NCBI RefSeq assembly: GCF_030684675.1
Contig: NZ_JAUXXZ010000031.1
Location: 1 to 64,000 of the forward strand
Direction of reading: 5' to 3'
Length of the DNA: 64,000 nucleotides
From: Daejeonella sp.
GTDB taxonomy: Bacteria; Bacteroidota; Bacteroidia; Sphingobacteriales; Sphingobacteriaceae
The notes under the pieces are model-generated. The model had not been told where the DNA came from and did no database searches. It saw nothing but the letters and a program-made list of their open reading frames with translations. Below are positions 50,053-59,846 of this stretch, piece by piece (position 1 is the stretch's first letter; every line of letters starts with the position of its first letter). The translations under genes were made by a program, and so were the position numbers.

Positions 50053-52101
50053 ATGCTAGAATCTAATGAGAACTTTTCTGCCTTAACTGATATGGAGCAT
50101 TCGGGTGGTAGTACTGAAAATGATATCTCTACACTTCCTCGTCAACTTTTTGATGAAAATATATCTTCTGCAAACCTTCAATTGAAACGAAGGAAGTTCT
50201 TAGGCCTGGGATTACTGGGAATGGCTGGTTTTGGATTACCATTTAGAGCAAATGGATTTGATAATAAAATTGTTGAAGAATTTGTAAATGATATTGTTGC
50301 CTCGGAAACTGATTTGTTTAAAAAGCATTCGGATAGTTTTGAGGATAAAATGAAATTGATGCAGAAGGCCTGGGATGAAAAGGATTTCAGGATGGTGCGT
50401 TCCCTAAGTGACTCTATCAGGAATACGGGTATTCAGGCTCAGAATGAATATGAAGATCCGGGTAAGCCTTTGGTCAGTGGGAGTCAGTTTGGGATTGTTG
50501 CAAGCCTTCCGCTAGCCTGGAGAACCTGGGCAAAAGGCTGGAAATATTACAAAACCATTGGTCTTGAAGAAAAGGCCGGAATATCAAGACAAGCTGAACC
50601 GGTAGAAGTTCTGTTAGGCTTCCGTTCTGATCAGGTTAACTCATTGGCACGTGAAATTCGTGTGGTAGAAATTAATAATGGCTTACTAAAAGAAGTTACC
50701 TCCCAGGTTTTTGGAGTTGTGAGAAGAGGAACTGACAGGTTGTGTAAGGTCATGTTTTTGGCTGATAATAATGGGTCTGAAAAACGACAATATTTAGTTT
50801 TCTACGGAAATCCTGATGCTGAATTACCCGAATATACAACAGATCTTGAAGTGAGAGGGGAAGGCTATGATCTTGAAATTGAAAATCAGTATTTTATTGC
50901 CAAACTTTCTAAGCAAACTGGTCAATTGGAGCGGATGCTGATTAAGAGGGAGCATGGTGTTGAATTATATGCCGGTGGTCCGGCTCATGCAGAAACTCCC
51001 TGCATTGACTGGTCCCATGATTACGTTGCTGAAGATTTTTTTATGAAAGTCAGGATTCAGTACTGGGGTGAATGCCCTGATTATGAGATTGTTCGTGGAC
51101 CAATATGTACAATAGTCAGACGCTGGGGCTTTCCACACTCAGCACTTCATCCAATCTATAATCCTTCACGTCTGAATATTAATGTAGAGTATCGATTTTA
51201 TTCAGGATTGCCATACTTCTACAAATCCAGTAAAATGAAGGCTGTAAAAGCGTTTGTTATCCAGACTATGCGGGATGATGAATGGGTTTTCACAGGTCAG
51301 CCTTTTACCGGAAGTTTATGGATTGGAGCTGATGAGAAAGTAAAGTTCGGCGAAGTTGATGAAGCCAATAAAAACAGTGTAAGGGGATTTGGCTACTATA
51401 ATAAAGATTCGAAAGACTCTTTTGTGGGTCTTTATTTAGATCATTCTTCGGAAGTAATACCAGATCTTCTGAATGGTGGTGGTTCCTTGTTTTACTATAA
51501 CTGGCACGGAACAGTATGGGTCCGCCATCCAACCATGGTGGGAATAAAAAACCATACCATACCGGAAGGCGCTATTCTTAAGCAAAAGAACGCTTACGTT
51601 ACGATTGCCTTTACTCAAAAGGATGGGCCAGGCAAAATTGAAGCACTGAGGAAAGAACTATTAAGTCCTATGGACAGTTATTCTTCCGGCTTAACAGCTA
51701 TAGCTTCTGCAAAGGAAAGTAAACGCTCCCTGGCAAGACCTGGTGAAGCCGGGGATAGCCCGATCTCTAAGGCTGTTTTATGGGAGGCATTGAAAAGCTG
51801 TATTGATCAGCAAATGTACATTTCAAATGTAAATCTGGTTGAACTCGGCTACATTTATAATCTTTCTATGGATGATGATGGCGTAGTTAAAGTTCTCATG
51901 ACTATGCCACACAGGGGACGACCATTATCGAGTTTCTTTATCTGGGGTTCCAGTGTAGTACATCGTACAGTTTCAAAAACAATTGTCGGCGCATTAATGG
52001 AAATTCCGGGAGTTCGCAAAGTTGTTGTAGACCAAACCTGGTATCCTGAATGGAATTCCAATCTAATGACCGACGACTGTCGTAAAAAATTAGGAATATG
52101 A
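50053..52101 (+). CDS. Tat-type exported glycan-lyase-like protein fused to C-terminal MIP18/DUF59-like domain (paralogue 1)
   Basis: KRRKFLGLGLLGMAGFGLPF signal; REHGVELYAGGPAHAETPCIDWSHDY; C-terminal VELGYIYNLSMDDDGVVKVLMTMPHRGRPL…IPGVRKVVVDQTWYPEWNSNLMTDDCRKKLGI. Confidence 0.7.
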   Translation: MLESNENFSALTDMEHSGGSTENDISTLPRQLFDENISSANLQLKRRKFLGLGLLGMAGFGLPFRANGFDNKIVEEFVNDIVASETDLFKKHSDSFEDKMKLMQKAWDEKDFRMVRSLSDSIRNTGIQAQNEYEDPGKPLVSGSQFGIVASLPLAWRTWAKGWKYYKTIGLEEKAGISRQAEPVEVLLGFRSDQVNSLAREIRVVEINNGLLKEVTSQVFGVVRRGTDRLCKVMFLADNNGSEKRQYLVFYGNPDAELPEYTTDLEVRGEGYDLEIENQYFIAKLSKQTGQLERMLIKREHGVELYAGGPAHAETPCIDWSHDYVAEDFFMKVRIQYWGECPDYEIVRGPICTIVRRWGFPHSALHPIYNPSRLNINVEYRFYSGLPYFYKSSKMKAVKAFVIQTMRDDEWVFTGQPFTGSLWIGADEKVKFGEVDEANKNSVRGFGYYNKDSKDSFVGLYLDHSSEVIPDLLNGGGSLFYYNWHGTVWVRHPTMVGIKNHTIPEGAILKQKNAYVTIAFTQKDGPGKIEALRKELLSPMDSYSSGLTAIASAKESKRSLARPGEAGDSPISKAVLWEALKSCIDQQMYISNVNLVELGYIYNLSMDDDGVVKVLMTMPHRGRPLSSFFIWGSSVVHRTVSKTIVGALMEIPGVRKVVVDQTWYPEWNSNLMTDDCRKKLGI

Positions 52102-52207
52102 GCAATAAGATACAAATTCAATATTTTGTTCTGGTATTATTAACCTGATATCCGATACGATATACCTTATTTTATGACAATAGTAATTTGAAATATAAAT
52201 TAGAAAA

Positions 52208-54244
52208 ATGAAAACAAATATTCCAAATCAATCCGAAATAAAGATGCTTAATGACTCATTTTCTGAAAAATTAGATGAAGGTTTTTCGCCTTCCAAAGCA
52301 AATGAGAATGAGCTCTCAGCTCAGATTTCGGATCCTATCAAACGAAGAAAATTCCTGGGAATGAGTTTGTTAGGCATTGTTGGTCTGAGTTTGCCCTTTG
52401 GGGCTAGAGCCGAAAATAATTCTGTTGAGGACTTTGTAAAAGGAGTTATAGCTGCAGAAACTGAACTTTATAAGAAGCAGTCGGATACCTTCGAAACAAA
52501 GATAAAATTAATTGAAAAAGCCTGGGCAGAAAAGGATTACCGAATGGTGCGGTCATTAAGTGATTCATTGCGGAATACAGGTATTCAGGCACAAATTGAA
52601 GATGAAGATCCGGGAAAGCCTTTGGTAGGTTCGGGCCAGTTTGGCACTGTTGCAACGCTTCCTGCGGCCTGGAAATCATGGGCGAATGGTTGGAAATATT
52701 ATAAAGTAATTGGTTTAGAAGAAAAAGCAGGTATTAAAAGAAATGCAGAGCCTGTGGAGGTTCTCTTAGCTTTTCAATCTGAACAGGTAACCTCTCTTGC
52801 ACGGGAAATTCGTGTTGCCGAGATCAGTAATGGTCAGATAAAGGAAGTCACTTCTCAGGTTTACGGAGTTGTAAGAAGGGGAGCTGAAAGATTATGTAAA
52901 CTGATGTTTCTTGCTGATAATCAGGGTCGTGAAAAACGCAATTATCTCGTGTTTTTCGGTAATCCGGATGCCGAACTGCCTGAATATACTTCAGATCTTG
53001 AAGTAAGCGGAGAAGGCTATCACTTAAAAATAGAAAATCAATACTTTATTGCCTCACTTTCTAAACAAACTGGTCAATTGGAGCGGATGTTAATTAAAAG
53101 GGAGCATGGGGTTGAATTATATGCAGGAGGTCCCGGACACGGAGAAACTCCTTGTATCGACTGGGCTCACGATTATGTTTCTGAAGATAATTTTATGAAG
53201 GTCAGAATCCAGTACTGGGGTGAATGCCCCGATTATGAAATTGTACGTGGTCCAATCTGTACTATTGTCCGTCGCTGGGGATTCCCGCATTCGGCCCTGC
53301 ATCCTGTCTATAATCCATCCCGTTTAAATATTGACATTGAGTACCGCTTCTATGCCGGACTACCTTTCTTCCACAAGTTTGGTAAAATGAAAGCTGTCAA
53401 GCAATTTGTTTCTACCGCTCTCAGAGATGATGAATGGGTATTTACAGGTCAGCCTTTTACAGGAAGTTTGTGGATGGGAGCTGATGAAAAGTTGAAATTC
53501 GGGGAGATAGATGAAGCAAATAAACACAGTGTTAAGGCCTTCGGATACTACAACAAAGACTCCAAAGATTCATTTGTAGGTTTGTATTTAGAACATTCTG
53601 CAGAAGAAATTCCGACATTTCTTCATGCCGGACATTCCATGCTATATTATAACTGGCATGGAACCACATGGTCACGCTATCCGCTCGAAAGAAATCAAAT
53701 CGTGTCGGTAGGAGCAATTCTGCATCAGAAAAATGCCTATGTAACTATTGGTTTTACCGAAGCTGATGGACCGGCTAAAATTGAAGCATTAAGAAAAGAA
53801 TTATTAAGTCCGCTATCAACCTTTCAGGCTGCATTGCCAACTGGAGTAGCGGCGAAAGAAAATAAGAGGGTTCTTGCAAGAGAAGGTGAAGCACAGAATG
53901 GGCAGATTCCAAAACAGGTTTTGTGGGATGCTTTACGGAATTGTAAAGATCAGCAGTTGTATATCGCAGATGTCAATATTGTTGAGCTGGGATATATTTA
54001 TAATCTTTCAATGGATGATGATGGTGTAGTAAAAGTTTTGATGACAATGCCACATCGAGGCAGACCATTATCGAGTTTCTTTATCTGGGGATCAAGTGTA
54101 GTACATCGTACTGTCTCAAAAACCGTAATGGGAGCACTTACTGAAATTCCGGGTGTTCAAAAAGTTATTGTTGATCAGACCTGGTATCCGGAATGGAATT
54201 CCAATCTCATTTCTGAGGAGGGTCGTAAAAAATTAGGCATATAA
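52208..54244 (+). CDS. Tat-type exported glycan-lyase-like protein fused to C-terminal MIP18/DUF59-like domain (paralogue 2)
   Basis: KRRKFLGMSLLGIVGLSLPFG signal; same two-part architecture; VELGYIYNLSMDDDGVVKVLMTMPHRGRPL. Confidence 0.7.
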   Translation: MKTNIPNQSEIKMLNDSFSEKLDEGFSPSKANENELSAQISDPIKRRKFLGMSLLGIVGLSLPFGARAENNSVEDFVKGVIAAETELYKKQSDTFETKIKLIEKAWAEKDYRMVRSLSDSLRNTGIQAQIEDEDPGKPLVGSGQFGTVATLPAAWKSWANGWKYYKVIGLEEKAGIKRNAEPVEVLLAFQSEQVTSLAREIRVAEISNGQIKEVTSQVYGVVRRGAERLCKLMFLADNQGREKRNYLVFFGNPDAELPEYTSDLEVSGEGYHLKIENQYFIASLSKQTGQLERMLIKREHGVELYAGGPGHGETPCIDWAHDYVSEDNFMKVRIQYWGECPDYEIVRGPICTIVRRWGFPHSALHPVYNPSRLNIDIEYRFYAGLPFFHKFGKMKAVKQFVSTALRDDEWVFTGQPFTGSLWMGADEKLKFGEIDEANKHSVKAFGYYNKDSKDSFVGLYLEHSAEEIPTFLHAGHSMLYYNWHGTTWSRYPLERNQIVSVGAILHQKNAYVTIGFTEADGPAKIEALRKELLSPLSTFQAALPTGVAAKENKRVLAREGEAQNGQIPKQVLWDALRNCKDQQLYIADVNIVELGYIYNLSMDDDGVVKVLMTMPHRGRPLSSFFIWGSSVVHRTVSKTVMGALTEIPGVQKVIVDQTWYPEWNSNLISEEGRKKLGI

Positions 54245-54267
54245 TTTCGAAGAATTAAATTTTTACC

Positions 54268-56268
54268 GTGAAAAAAATTAATCCAGCTAAATCAGAATCA
54301 ATGCTTCAGGAAGCAACCTCAGCAAGACCATATCCGAATGAAACCCGGGATTCGGAAGGAATGAAGCGACGAAAATTTCTTGGTATGGGTTTATTGGGTG
54401 TGGCAGGTCTAAGTTTGCCACTTGCCAATACAGCCAAAGCTAATACCGCCGTTGAGAATTTTGTGGCTGAATCTGTTTCAATCTCAGAGTCTGTCTCCAG
54501 CCAGTCGGATAGTTTCGAGGATAAGATGAAAATGCTTCAGAAGGCCTGGGATAAGAAAGATTATCGTCTGGCCCGGGCATTAACAAATTCGCTTCGAATC
54601 TCTGAAATTCAGGCACAGGCAGATCATGAGGATTTGGGAACTCCTCTGGTTGGAGCAAATCAATTTGGGACTGTTGCTTCACTTCCATCTGCCTGGAAGA
54701 ACTGGGCGAAGGGCTGGTTGTATTATAAAGTTGTGAATCTGGAAGAGAAGGCGGGTATCCAGCGTAAAGCAGAACCTGTAGAGGTTTTGCTGAGTTTTCA
54801 GGCAACTCAGGCTGCCTCACTTGCCCGCGAGGTTCGTGTTGCCGAGATAAAGGATGGAGCATTGACAGAGGTTATATCACAGGTATTTTCAGAAATTAGA
54901 CGAGGAGCTGAAAAGATTTGTAAACTTCTGTTTCTTGCAGATAATCAGGGTAAAGAGAAGCGGACTTACCTCATTTTTTATGGTAATCCGGATGCAGAAC
55001 TGCCCAATTATCAATCGGATCTGAAGGTGACTGGCGAAGGTTATGGTCTGGATATTGAAAACGAATATTTCACCGCTTATCTTTCAAAGCAAACCGGTCA
55101 GCTGGCCAGATTGATTTTGAAACGCGAGCATGGATTAGAGGTCTACTCTGGCGGACAAGGACATGGTGAACCTGCCGGTATCGATTGGGCACATGATTAT
55201 GTGACTGAGGATAATTTTCAAAAAGTGCGGATCTCCCTTTGGGAAGAATGCCCGGATTTTGAAGTTGTCAGAGGTCCTATCTGTACAATCATTCGTCGCT
55301 GGGGAGTACCTTATTCCCCGGTACATCCAATTTTCTCTCCTGCCAGGATGAATATGGATATCGAGTATCGTTTCTATGCCGGTTTACCTTATTTTCACAA
55401 GTTTGGTCATATGTCGGCGCTTAAGACATTTGATATGGTCTATGTAAGAGATGATGAATGGGTAATTACCGGACAATCATTTACTGATATGCTCTGGATG
55501 AATTCTGAAGGTGAGGTGCAATTGGGGCCGGTGCCTGAAGAATCAGCAGAAAAATTATGGGGAGTAGGCTTCTTTAACAAAGACACGAAGGATTCTTTTA
55601 TTGGGCTCTTTCTTGACCATCATACTGATGGATTCCAGGAACCAAGTCATAACGGATCACCGAACTTCTATTACAAATGGCATGGTCAGTTCTGGCAAAG
55701 AATGCCGGTGCCAAAAGGGGTAAAAACAATACCGGAAGGTGCTGTTTTTCATCAAAAGAACGCCTATGTTACCCTTCCTTTTGATACAAAAGATGGTCCC
55801 GCAAAGATCGAAGGATTGAGAAAAGAATTAATGAATCCATTGCATGGTTCTGCAAGTTCGCTTCAAGTGAATGGTCTTGCAAAGGAAAGTCCGGGACGTT
55901 TGGCCAGACTTGCAGAGGCTCAGGATAGCCCGATTTCAAAAGAATTGATCTGGAAGGCTCTTAGAGATGTTAAAGATCCCCAATTCTATAAATCAGATAC
56001 CAGCATAGTAGATCTCGGCTTAGTATATGATGTGACAGTAAGGGGGAGTGTTGTAAAAGTATTAATAGCAATGCCTCATCGGGGCCGCCCGCTTGGGACC
56101 TATTTTGCCTATGGATCTAATGTGGTGCATCCCACTACTTCCAAAAATATTTTAACAGCGGTGTATGAGGTTCCGGGGGTTAAGAAAGTGATCATGGAAC
56201 AGACCTGGTATCCGGGCTGGAGTTCTAATATGCTGACGGATGATGGACGCAAAAAATTGGGTATTTAG
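54268..56268 (+). CDS. Tat-type exported glycan-lyase-like protein fused to C-terminal MIP18/DUF59-like domain (paralogue 3)
   Basis: MKRRKFLGMGLLGVAGLSLPL signal; VDLGLVYDVTVRGSVVKVLIAMPHRGRPL…WYPGWSSNMLTDDGRKKLGI; GTG start or internal ATG at 54361. Confidence 0.7.
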   Translation: MKKINPAKSESMLQEATSARPYPNETRDSEGMKRRKFLGMGLLGVAGLSLPLANTAKANTAVENFVAESVSISESVSSQSDSFEDKMKMLQKAWDKKDYRLARALTNSLRISEIQAQADHEDLGTPLVGANQFGTVASLPSAWKNWAKGWLYYKVVNLEEKAGIQRKAEPVEVLLSFQATQAASLAREVRVAEIKDGALTEVISQVFSEIRRGAEKICKLLFLADNQGKEKRTYLIFYGNPDAELPNYQSDLKVTGEGYGLDIENEYFTAYLSKQTGQLARLILKREHGLEVYSGGQGHGEPAGIDWAHDYVTEDNFQKVRISLWEECPDFEVVRGPICTIIRRWGVPYSPVHPIFSPARMNMDIEYRFYAGLPYFHKFGHMSALKTFDMVYVRDDEWVITGQSFTDMLWMNSEGEVQLGPVPEESAEKLWGVGFFNKDTKDSFIGLFLDHHTDGFQEPSHNGSPNFYYKWHGQFWQRMPVPKGVKTIPEGAVFHQKNAYVTLPFDTKDGPAKIEGLRKELMNPLHGSASSLQVNGLAKESPGRLARLAEAQDSPISKELIWKALRDVKDPQFYKSDTSIVDLGLVYDVTVRGSVVKVLIAMPHRGRPLGTYFAYGSNVVHPTTSKNILTAVYEVPGVKKVIMEQTWYPGWSSNMLTDDGRKKLGI

Positions 56269-56336
56269 AATTGAGATTATATAATTAGTTTATCTAAAAA
56301 GATACTTTTTACTAATGAATATTTGACATAAACAGA

Positions 56337-58376
56337 ATGAACATGAAGAAATTTAATCCAAGCAAGTCTGCATTAAAAATGCATGATAATTCCTCTGAAA
56401 AAGGAATAGGAGAGCTAACAGAAATTACAAAAGCCGGTTCAGAACCGCAGTTCACTGACGGGATGAAACGTCGTAAATTCTTGGGTATGGGTCTTTTAGG
56501 TTTTGCAGGTTTGACCTTACCTTTAAGTTCAAAATCAGAAGCTCAGAATTCTATTGAGAATTTTGTAAAGGAGAGCATTGCACCTTTTGCTGATAAAACA
56601 ACCAGTCAGACTGATAGTATTCAGGAAAAAATTCAATTGCTTCAGGAAGCATTGGGAAAGAATGATTACAGAACAGCCAGAGCCCTTACTAATTCAATCC
56701 GGATATCAGAAATACAATCTCAGGCTGAAGAGGAGGATTTCGGAACCCCTCATGTTGCTGCAAGCCAGTTTGCAACGGTTGAGTCACTTCCTTCAGCCTG
56801 GAAAACCTGGGCTAAAGGCTGGAAATATTATAAGGTTGTAAGTCTGGAAGAAAAAATTGGTACTCCGCGTAAAGCAGAACCGGTTGAAGTTTTGTTGAGT
56901 TTTCAGGCAGCTCAAACTGCATCACTGACGCGTGAAATACGGGTAGCAGAAATTAAAGACGGTGTTTTGACTGAAGTAATTTCTCAGGTGTTCTCCGAGG
57001 TACGAAGAGGGTCAGAAAAGATCTGTAAATTATTATTCCTTGCTGATAATCAGGGTAAGGAAAAGAGACAATACATTGTTTTCTACGGTAATCCGGATGC
57101 AGAATTACCTAACTATCAGTCTGATTTGAAGGTTACCGGTGAAGGCTACGGACTGGATATAGAAAATGAATTTTTTACAGCCATTCTATCCAAACAAACC
57201 GGACAGCTTGCCCGAATGATCTTAAAACGTGAGCATGGCCTGGAGATCTATTCCGGTGGTCAGGGTCATGGCGAACCTGCCGGAATTGATTGGGCTCATG
57301 ATTATGTTTCAGAAGATGGGGTTCAAAAAATGCGCATCTCATTATGGGATGAGTGTCCTGATTTTGAGGTTGTTAAAGGTCCGATATGTACTATTATTCG
57401 TCGCTGGGGATTCCCTTATTCACCCGTACATCCTATATTCTCGCCTGCCAGGATGATCATGGATATAGAGTATCGCTTTTATGCTGGTTTACCTTATTTC
57501 CATAAGTTCGGGCATATGACTGCAGTCAAGCAATTCTCACCTGCAGCTTTAAGAGATGATGAATGGGTAATAACCGGACAGTCATTTACCGATATGTTAT
57601 GGATGGGACCAGATGAAAAATTAAAAACAGGAAATGTTCCTGCAGAGTTAAGTGAGAAATTATGGGGAATTGGTTTCTTCAATAAAGATACCAAGGATTC
57701 ATTCTTCGGATTCTTCCTTGAGCATCATGCAGAAGGTTTAGGGGCTGAATTAGCTCATAATGGATCACCTAATTTACATTATCAATGGCATGGACAAATC
57801 TGGAGCAGATACCCGGTTCCAAAAACAATAAAGACCATCCCTAAAGGAGCAGTATTGCATCAGAAGAATGCCTATGTAACAATACCATTTACCTTGAAGG
57901 ATGATACTGTAAAGATTGAAAACCTGAGACAAGAGCTTCTAAATCCATTGAGCAGATCAGGGTCAATGCTTCCTAATGGAATAATCGCTAAAGAAAGTCC
58001 GCGTCGTTTGGCACGGGCATCCGAAGCTCAGGACAGTCCGATCAATAAAGCATTGCTTTGGGAAGCATTGGGATTGGTAAAAGATCCGCAGCTGTATAAA
58101 TCTGATATCAGTATTGTTGATCTGGGATTGGTTTATGATATAGCGGTTCGTGGTAGTGTGGTAAAAGTAACCCTGGCGATGCCGCACAGAGGCCGGCCAC
58201 TCGGTGCTTATTTCACGCATAGTTCCAACGTGGTTCATTCCAGTGTTTCAAAAACGATGATGGAAGCCCTTTATGCTGTTCCGGGTGTCAAAAAAGTAAT
58301 TATGGAACAAACATGGTATCCTTTATGGAGTGTGAACCTGCTTACAGATACTGGTAGAAAGAAACTGAATCTTTAA
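56337..58376 (+). CDS. Tat-type exported glycan-lyase-like protein fused to C-terminal MIP18/DUF59-like domain (paralogue 4)
   Basis: MKRRKFLGMGLLGFAGLTLPL signal; VDLGLVYDIAVRGSVVKVTLAMPHRGRPL…WYPLWSVNLLTDTGRKKLNL. Confidence 0.7.
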   Translation: MNMKKFNPSKSALKMHDNSSEKGIGELTEITKAGSEPQFTDGMKRRKFLGMGLLGFAGLTLPLSSKSEAQNSIENFVKESIAPFADKTTSQTDSIQEKIQLLQEALGKNDYRTARALTNSIRISEIQSQAEEEDFGTPHVAASQFATVESLPSAWKTWAKGWKYYKVVSLEEKIGTPRKAEPVEVLLSFQAAQTASLTREIRVAEIKDGVLTEVISQVFSEVRRGSEKICKLLFLADNQGKEKRQYIVFYGNPDAELPNYQSDLKVTGEGYGLDIENEFFTAILSKQTGQLARMILKREHGLEIYSGGQGHGEPAGIDWAHDYVSEDGVQKMRISLWDECPDFEVVKGPICTIIRRWGFPYSPVHPIFSPARMIMDIEYRFYAGLPYFHKFGHMTAVKQFSPAALRDDEWVITGQSFTDMLWMGPDEKLKTGNVPAELSEKLWGIGFFNKDTKDSFFGFFLEHHAEGLGAELAHNGSPNLHYQWHGQIWSRYPVPKTIKTIPKGAVLHQKNAYVTIPFTLKDDTVKIENLRQELLNPLSRSGSMLPNGIIAKESPRRLARASEAQDSPINKALLWEALGLVKDPQLYKSDISIVDLGLVYDIAVRGSVVKVTLAMPHRGRPLGAYFTHSSNVVHSSVSKTMMEALYAVPGVKKVIMEQTWYPLWSVNLLTDTGRKKLNL

Positions 58377-58401
58377 AATTTTTGAATAAACCTTTATGTT
58401 T

Positions 58402-58425
58402 AGCCGGCTCATTATTGAGTCGGCT
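58402..58425 (+). terminator. Hairpin AGCCGGCTC-ATTATT-GAGTCGGCT followed by TTCCT
   Basis: 9-bp stem with one G-T wobble, between paralogue 4 and the MFS gene. Confidence 0.6.
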
Positions 58426-58474
58426 TTCCTAAAATGATCCTGTCCATTTTTCTTAGCTTTTAAACCCCTATTCT

Positions 58475-59782
58475 ATGTCTGGCCGAAAAATAAAAAATTA
58501 TCGCTGGCTCATCTTAACCTTATTGGTTTCGGCCACTACAATCAATTACCTTGACAGGCAAATCCTTGGTTTACTAAAACCAACCCTTGAAGTGGAGTTC
58601 ACCTGGTCTGAAACAGATTTTGCTTTTCTGGTAATGGCATTTACTGGTGCTTATGCGGGTGGTTTGATCTCATGGGGATGGTTGATTGACCGGATTGGAA
58701 CCAAACCCGGGTATGTTATTTCAGTTGCGGCATGGAGCATTATGGGCATGCTGCATGCAGCCGCAAGAAGTGTTACTGGCTTTGGGTTAGCCAGGATTGG
58801 TTTAGGTCTGACTGAATCAGGAAATGTACCTGCCGGTATGAAAACGATTGCAGAATGGTTTCCAAAAAAAGAACGAGCATTAGCTACCGGTTTATTTAAT
58901 GCAGGAACCAGTTTTGGTATAATCATAGCCTTGCTTATTGTTCCCTGGATTCTGAGGAATTATGGCTGGCATGAAGTATTCATTATTACCGGATCTGTGG
59001 GTTTTATATGGCTCTTGGTTTGGATATATGTTTATGATGTACCATCGAAACACAAACGCTTAACTGAAGAAGAGTATAACTATATTCATGACGGGCAAAA
59101 ACTCGATTCCGAGGCTGAGGTAGAAGTTGTGAAAATAAAATGGTTCAAACTATTTACATATCCTCAGACCTGGGCATTTATTACAGGCAAGATATTACTT
59201 GATCCCATTTATTGGTTTTTCATGTTTTGGTTGCCATCCTATTTCGCTTCAACTTTCAAGCTGAATATGTCGAATTTGAGCCCTGAATTGATGATAATCT
59301 ATACTATGACCATTTTAGGAAGTGTAGGAGGTGGTTATTTTTCATCCTGGCTAATCAAAAGAGGCTGGCCGACTTTAAAAGCAAGAAAAACTGCACTTTT
59401 TATTTTTGCAATTATGGAATTAACCGTACTTTCCGCTCAGTATGCAACCAATGCATGGATGGTAGTTGGAATCCTCAGTTTTACGCTGGCGATACATCAG
59501 GCCTGGAGTACAAATATATTTACATTGGTTGTTGACCTTTTTCCGAAGCAGGCAGTAAGCTCTGTTACAGGTATAGGTGCGATGTCCGGAGCGGTAGGAG
59601 GTATGCTGTTCCCATTATTCGTTGGATATATTTTGGACAGCTACAAATCTGCGGGGAATTTAATCGGAGGCTATAATCTGCTTTTCATTATTTGCGGATT
59701 GACCTATCTTTTTGCCTGGACGATCATTCATTTATTGACCAGGAAATCAGATACTGTAAGTTTACAGGAATTGGTTGAATAA
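58475..59782 (+). CDS. ExuT-like hexuronate MFS transporter (ACS family)
   Basis: TTINYLDRQILGLLKPTLEVEFTWSETDFAFLVMAFTGAYAGGLISWGWLIDRIGTK; GLTESGNVPAGMKTIAEWFPKKERALATG. Confidence 0.85.
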   Translation: MSGRKIKNYRWLILTLLVSATTINYLDRQILGLLKPTLEVEFTWSETDFAFLVMAFTGAYAGGLISWGWLIDRIGTKPGYVISVAAWSIMGMLHAAARSVTGFGLARIGLGLTESGNVPAGMKTIAEWFPKKERALATGLFNAGTSFGIIIALLIVPWILRNYGWHEVFIITGSVGFIWLLVWIYVYDVPSKHKRLTEEEYNYIHDGQKLDSEAEVEVVKIKWFKLFTYPQTWAFITGKILLDPIYWFFMFWLPSYFASTFKLNMSNLSPELMIIYTMTILGSVGGGYFSSWLIKRGWPTLKARKTALFIFAIMELTVLSAQYATNAWMVVGILSFTLAIHQAWSTNIFTLVVDLFPKQAVSSVTGIGAMSGAVGGMLFPLFVGYILDSYKSAGNLIGGYNLLFIICGLTYLFAWTIIHLLTRKSDTVSLQELVE

Positions 59783-59801
59783 TATTTAGGAAGAAATTGA
59801 A

Positions 59802-59823
59802 ATCCCGCATATGTATGTGGGAT
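59802..59823. terminator. Hairpin ATCCCGCATA-TG-TATGTGGGAT
   Basis: 10-bp stem with one wobble in the MFS-SDR intergenic space. Confidence 0.5.
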
Positions 59824-59846
59824 CATTAAAAACAAATTATTAAGTA

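Noticed and set aside
54440-54862. Minus-strand 140-aa ORF opposite paralogue 3
   Set aside because: Antisense to a conserved coding region; Pro/Ser/Gln-rich antisense product with no recognisable family.
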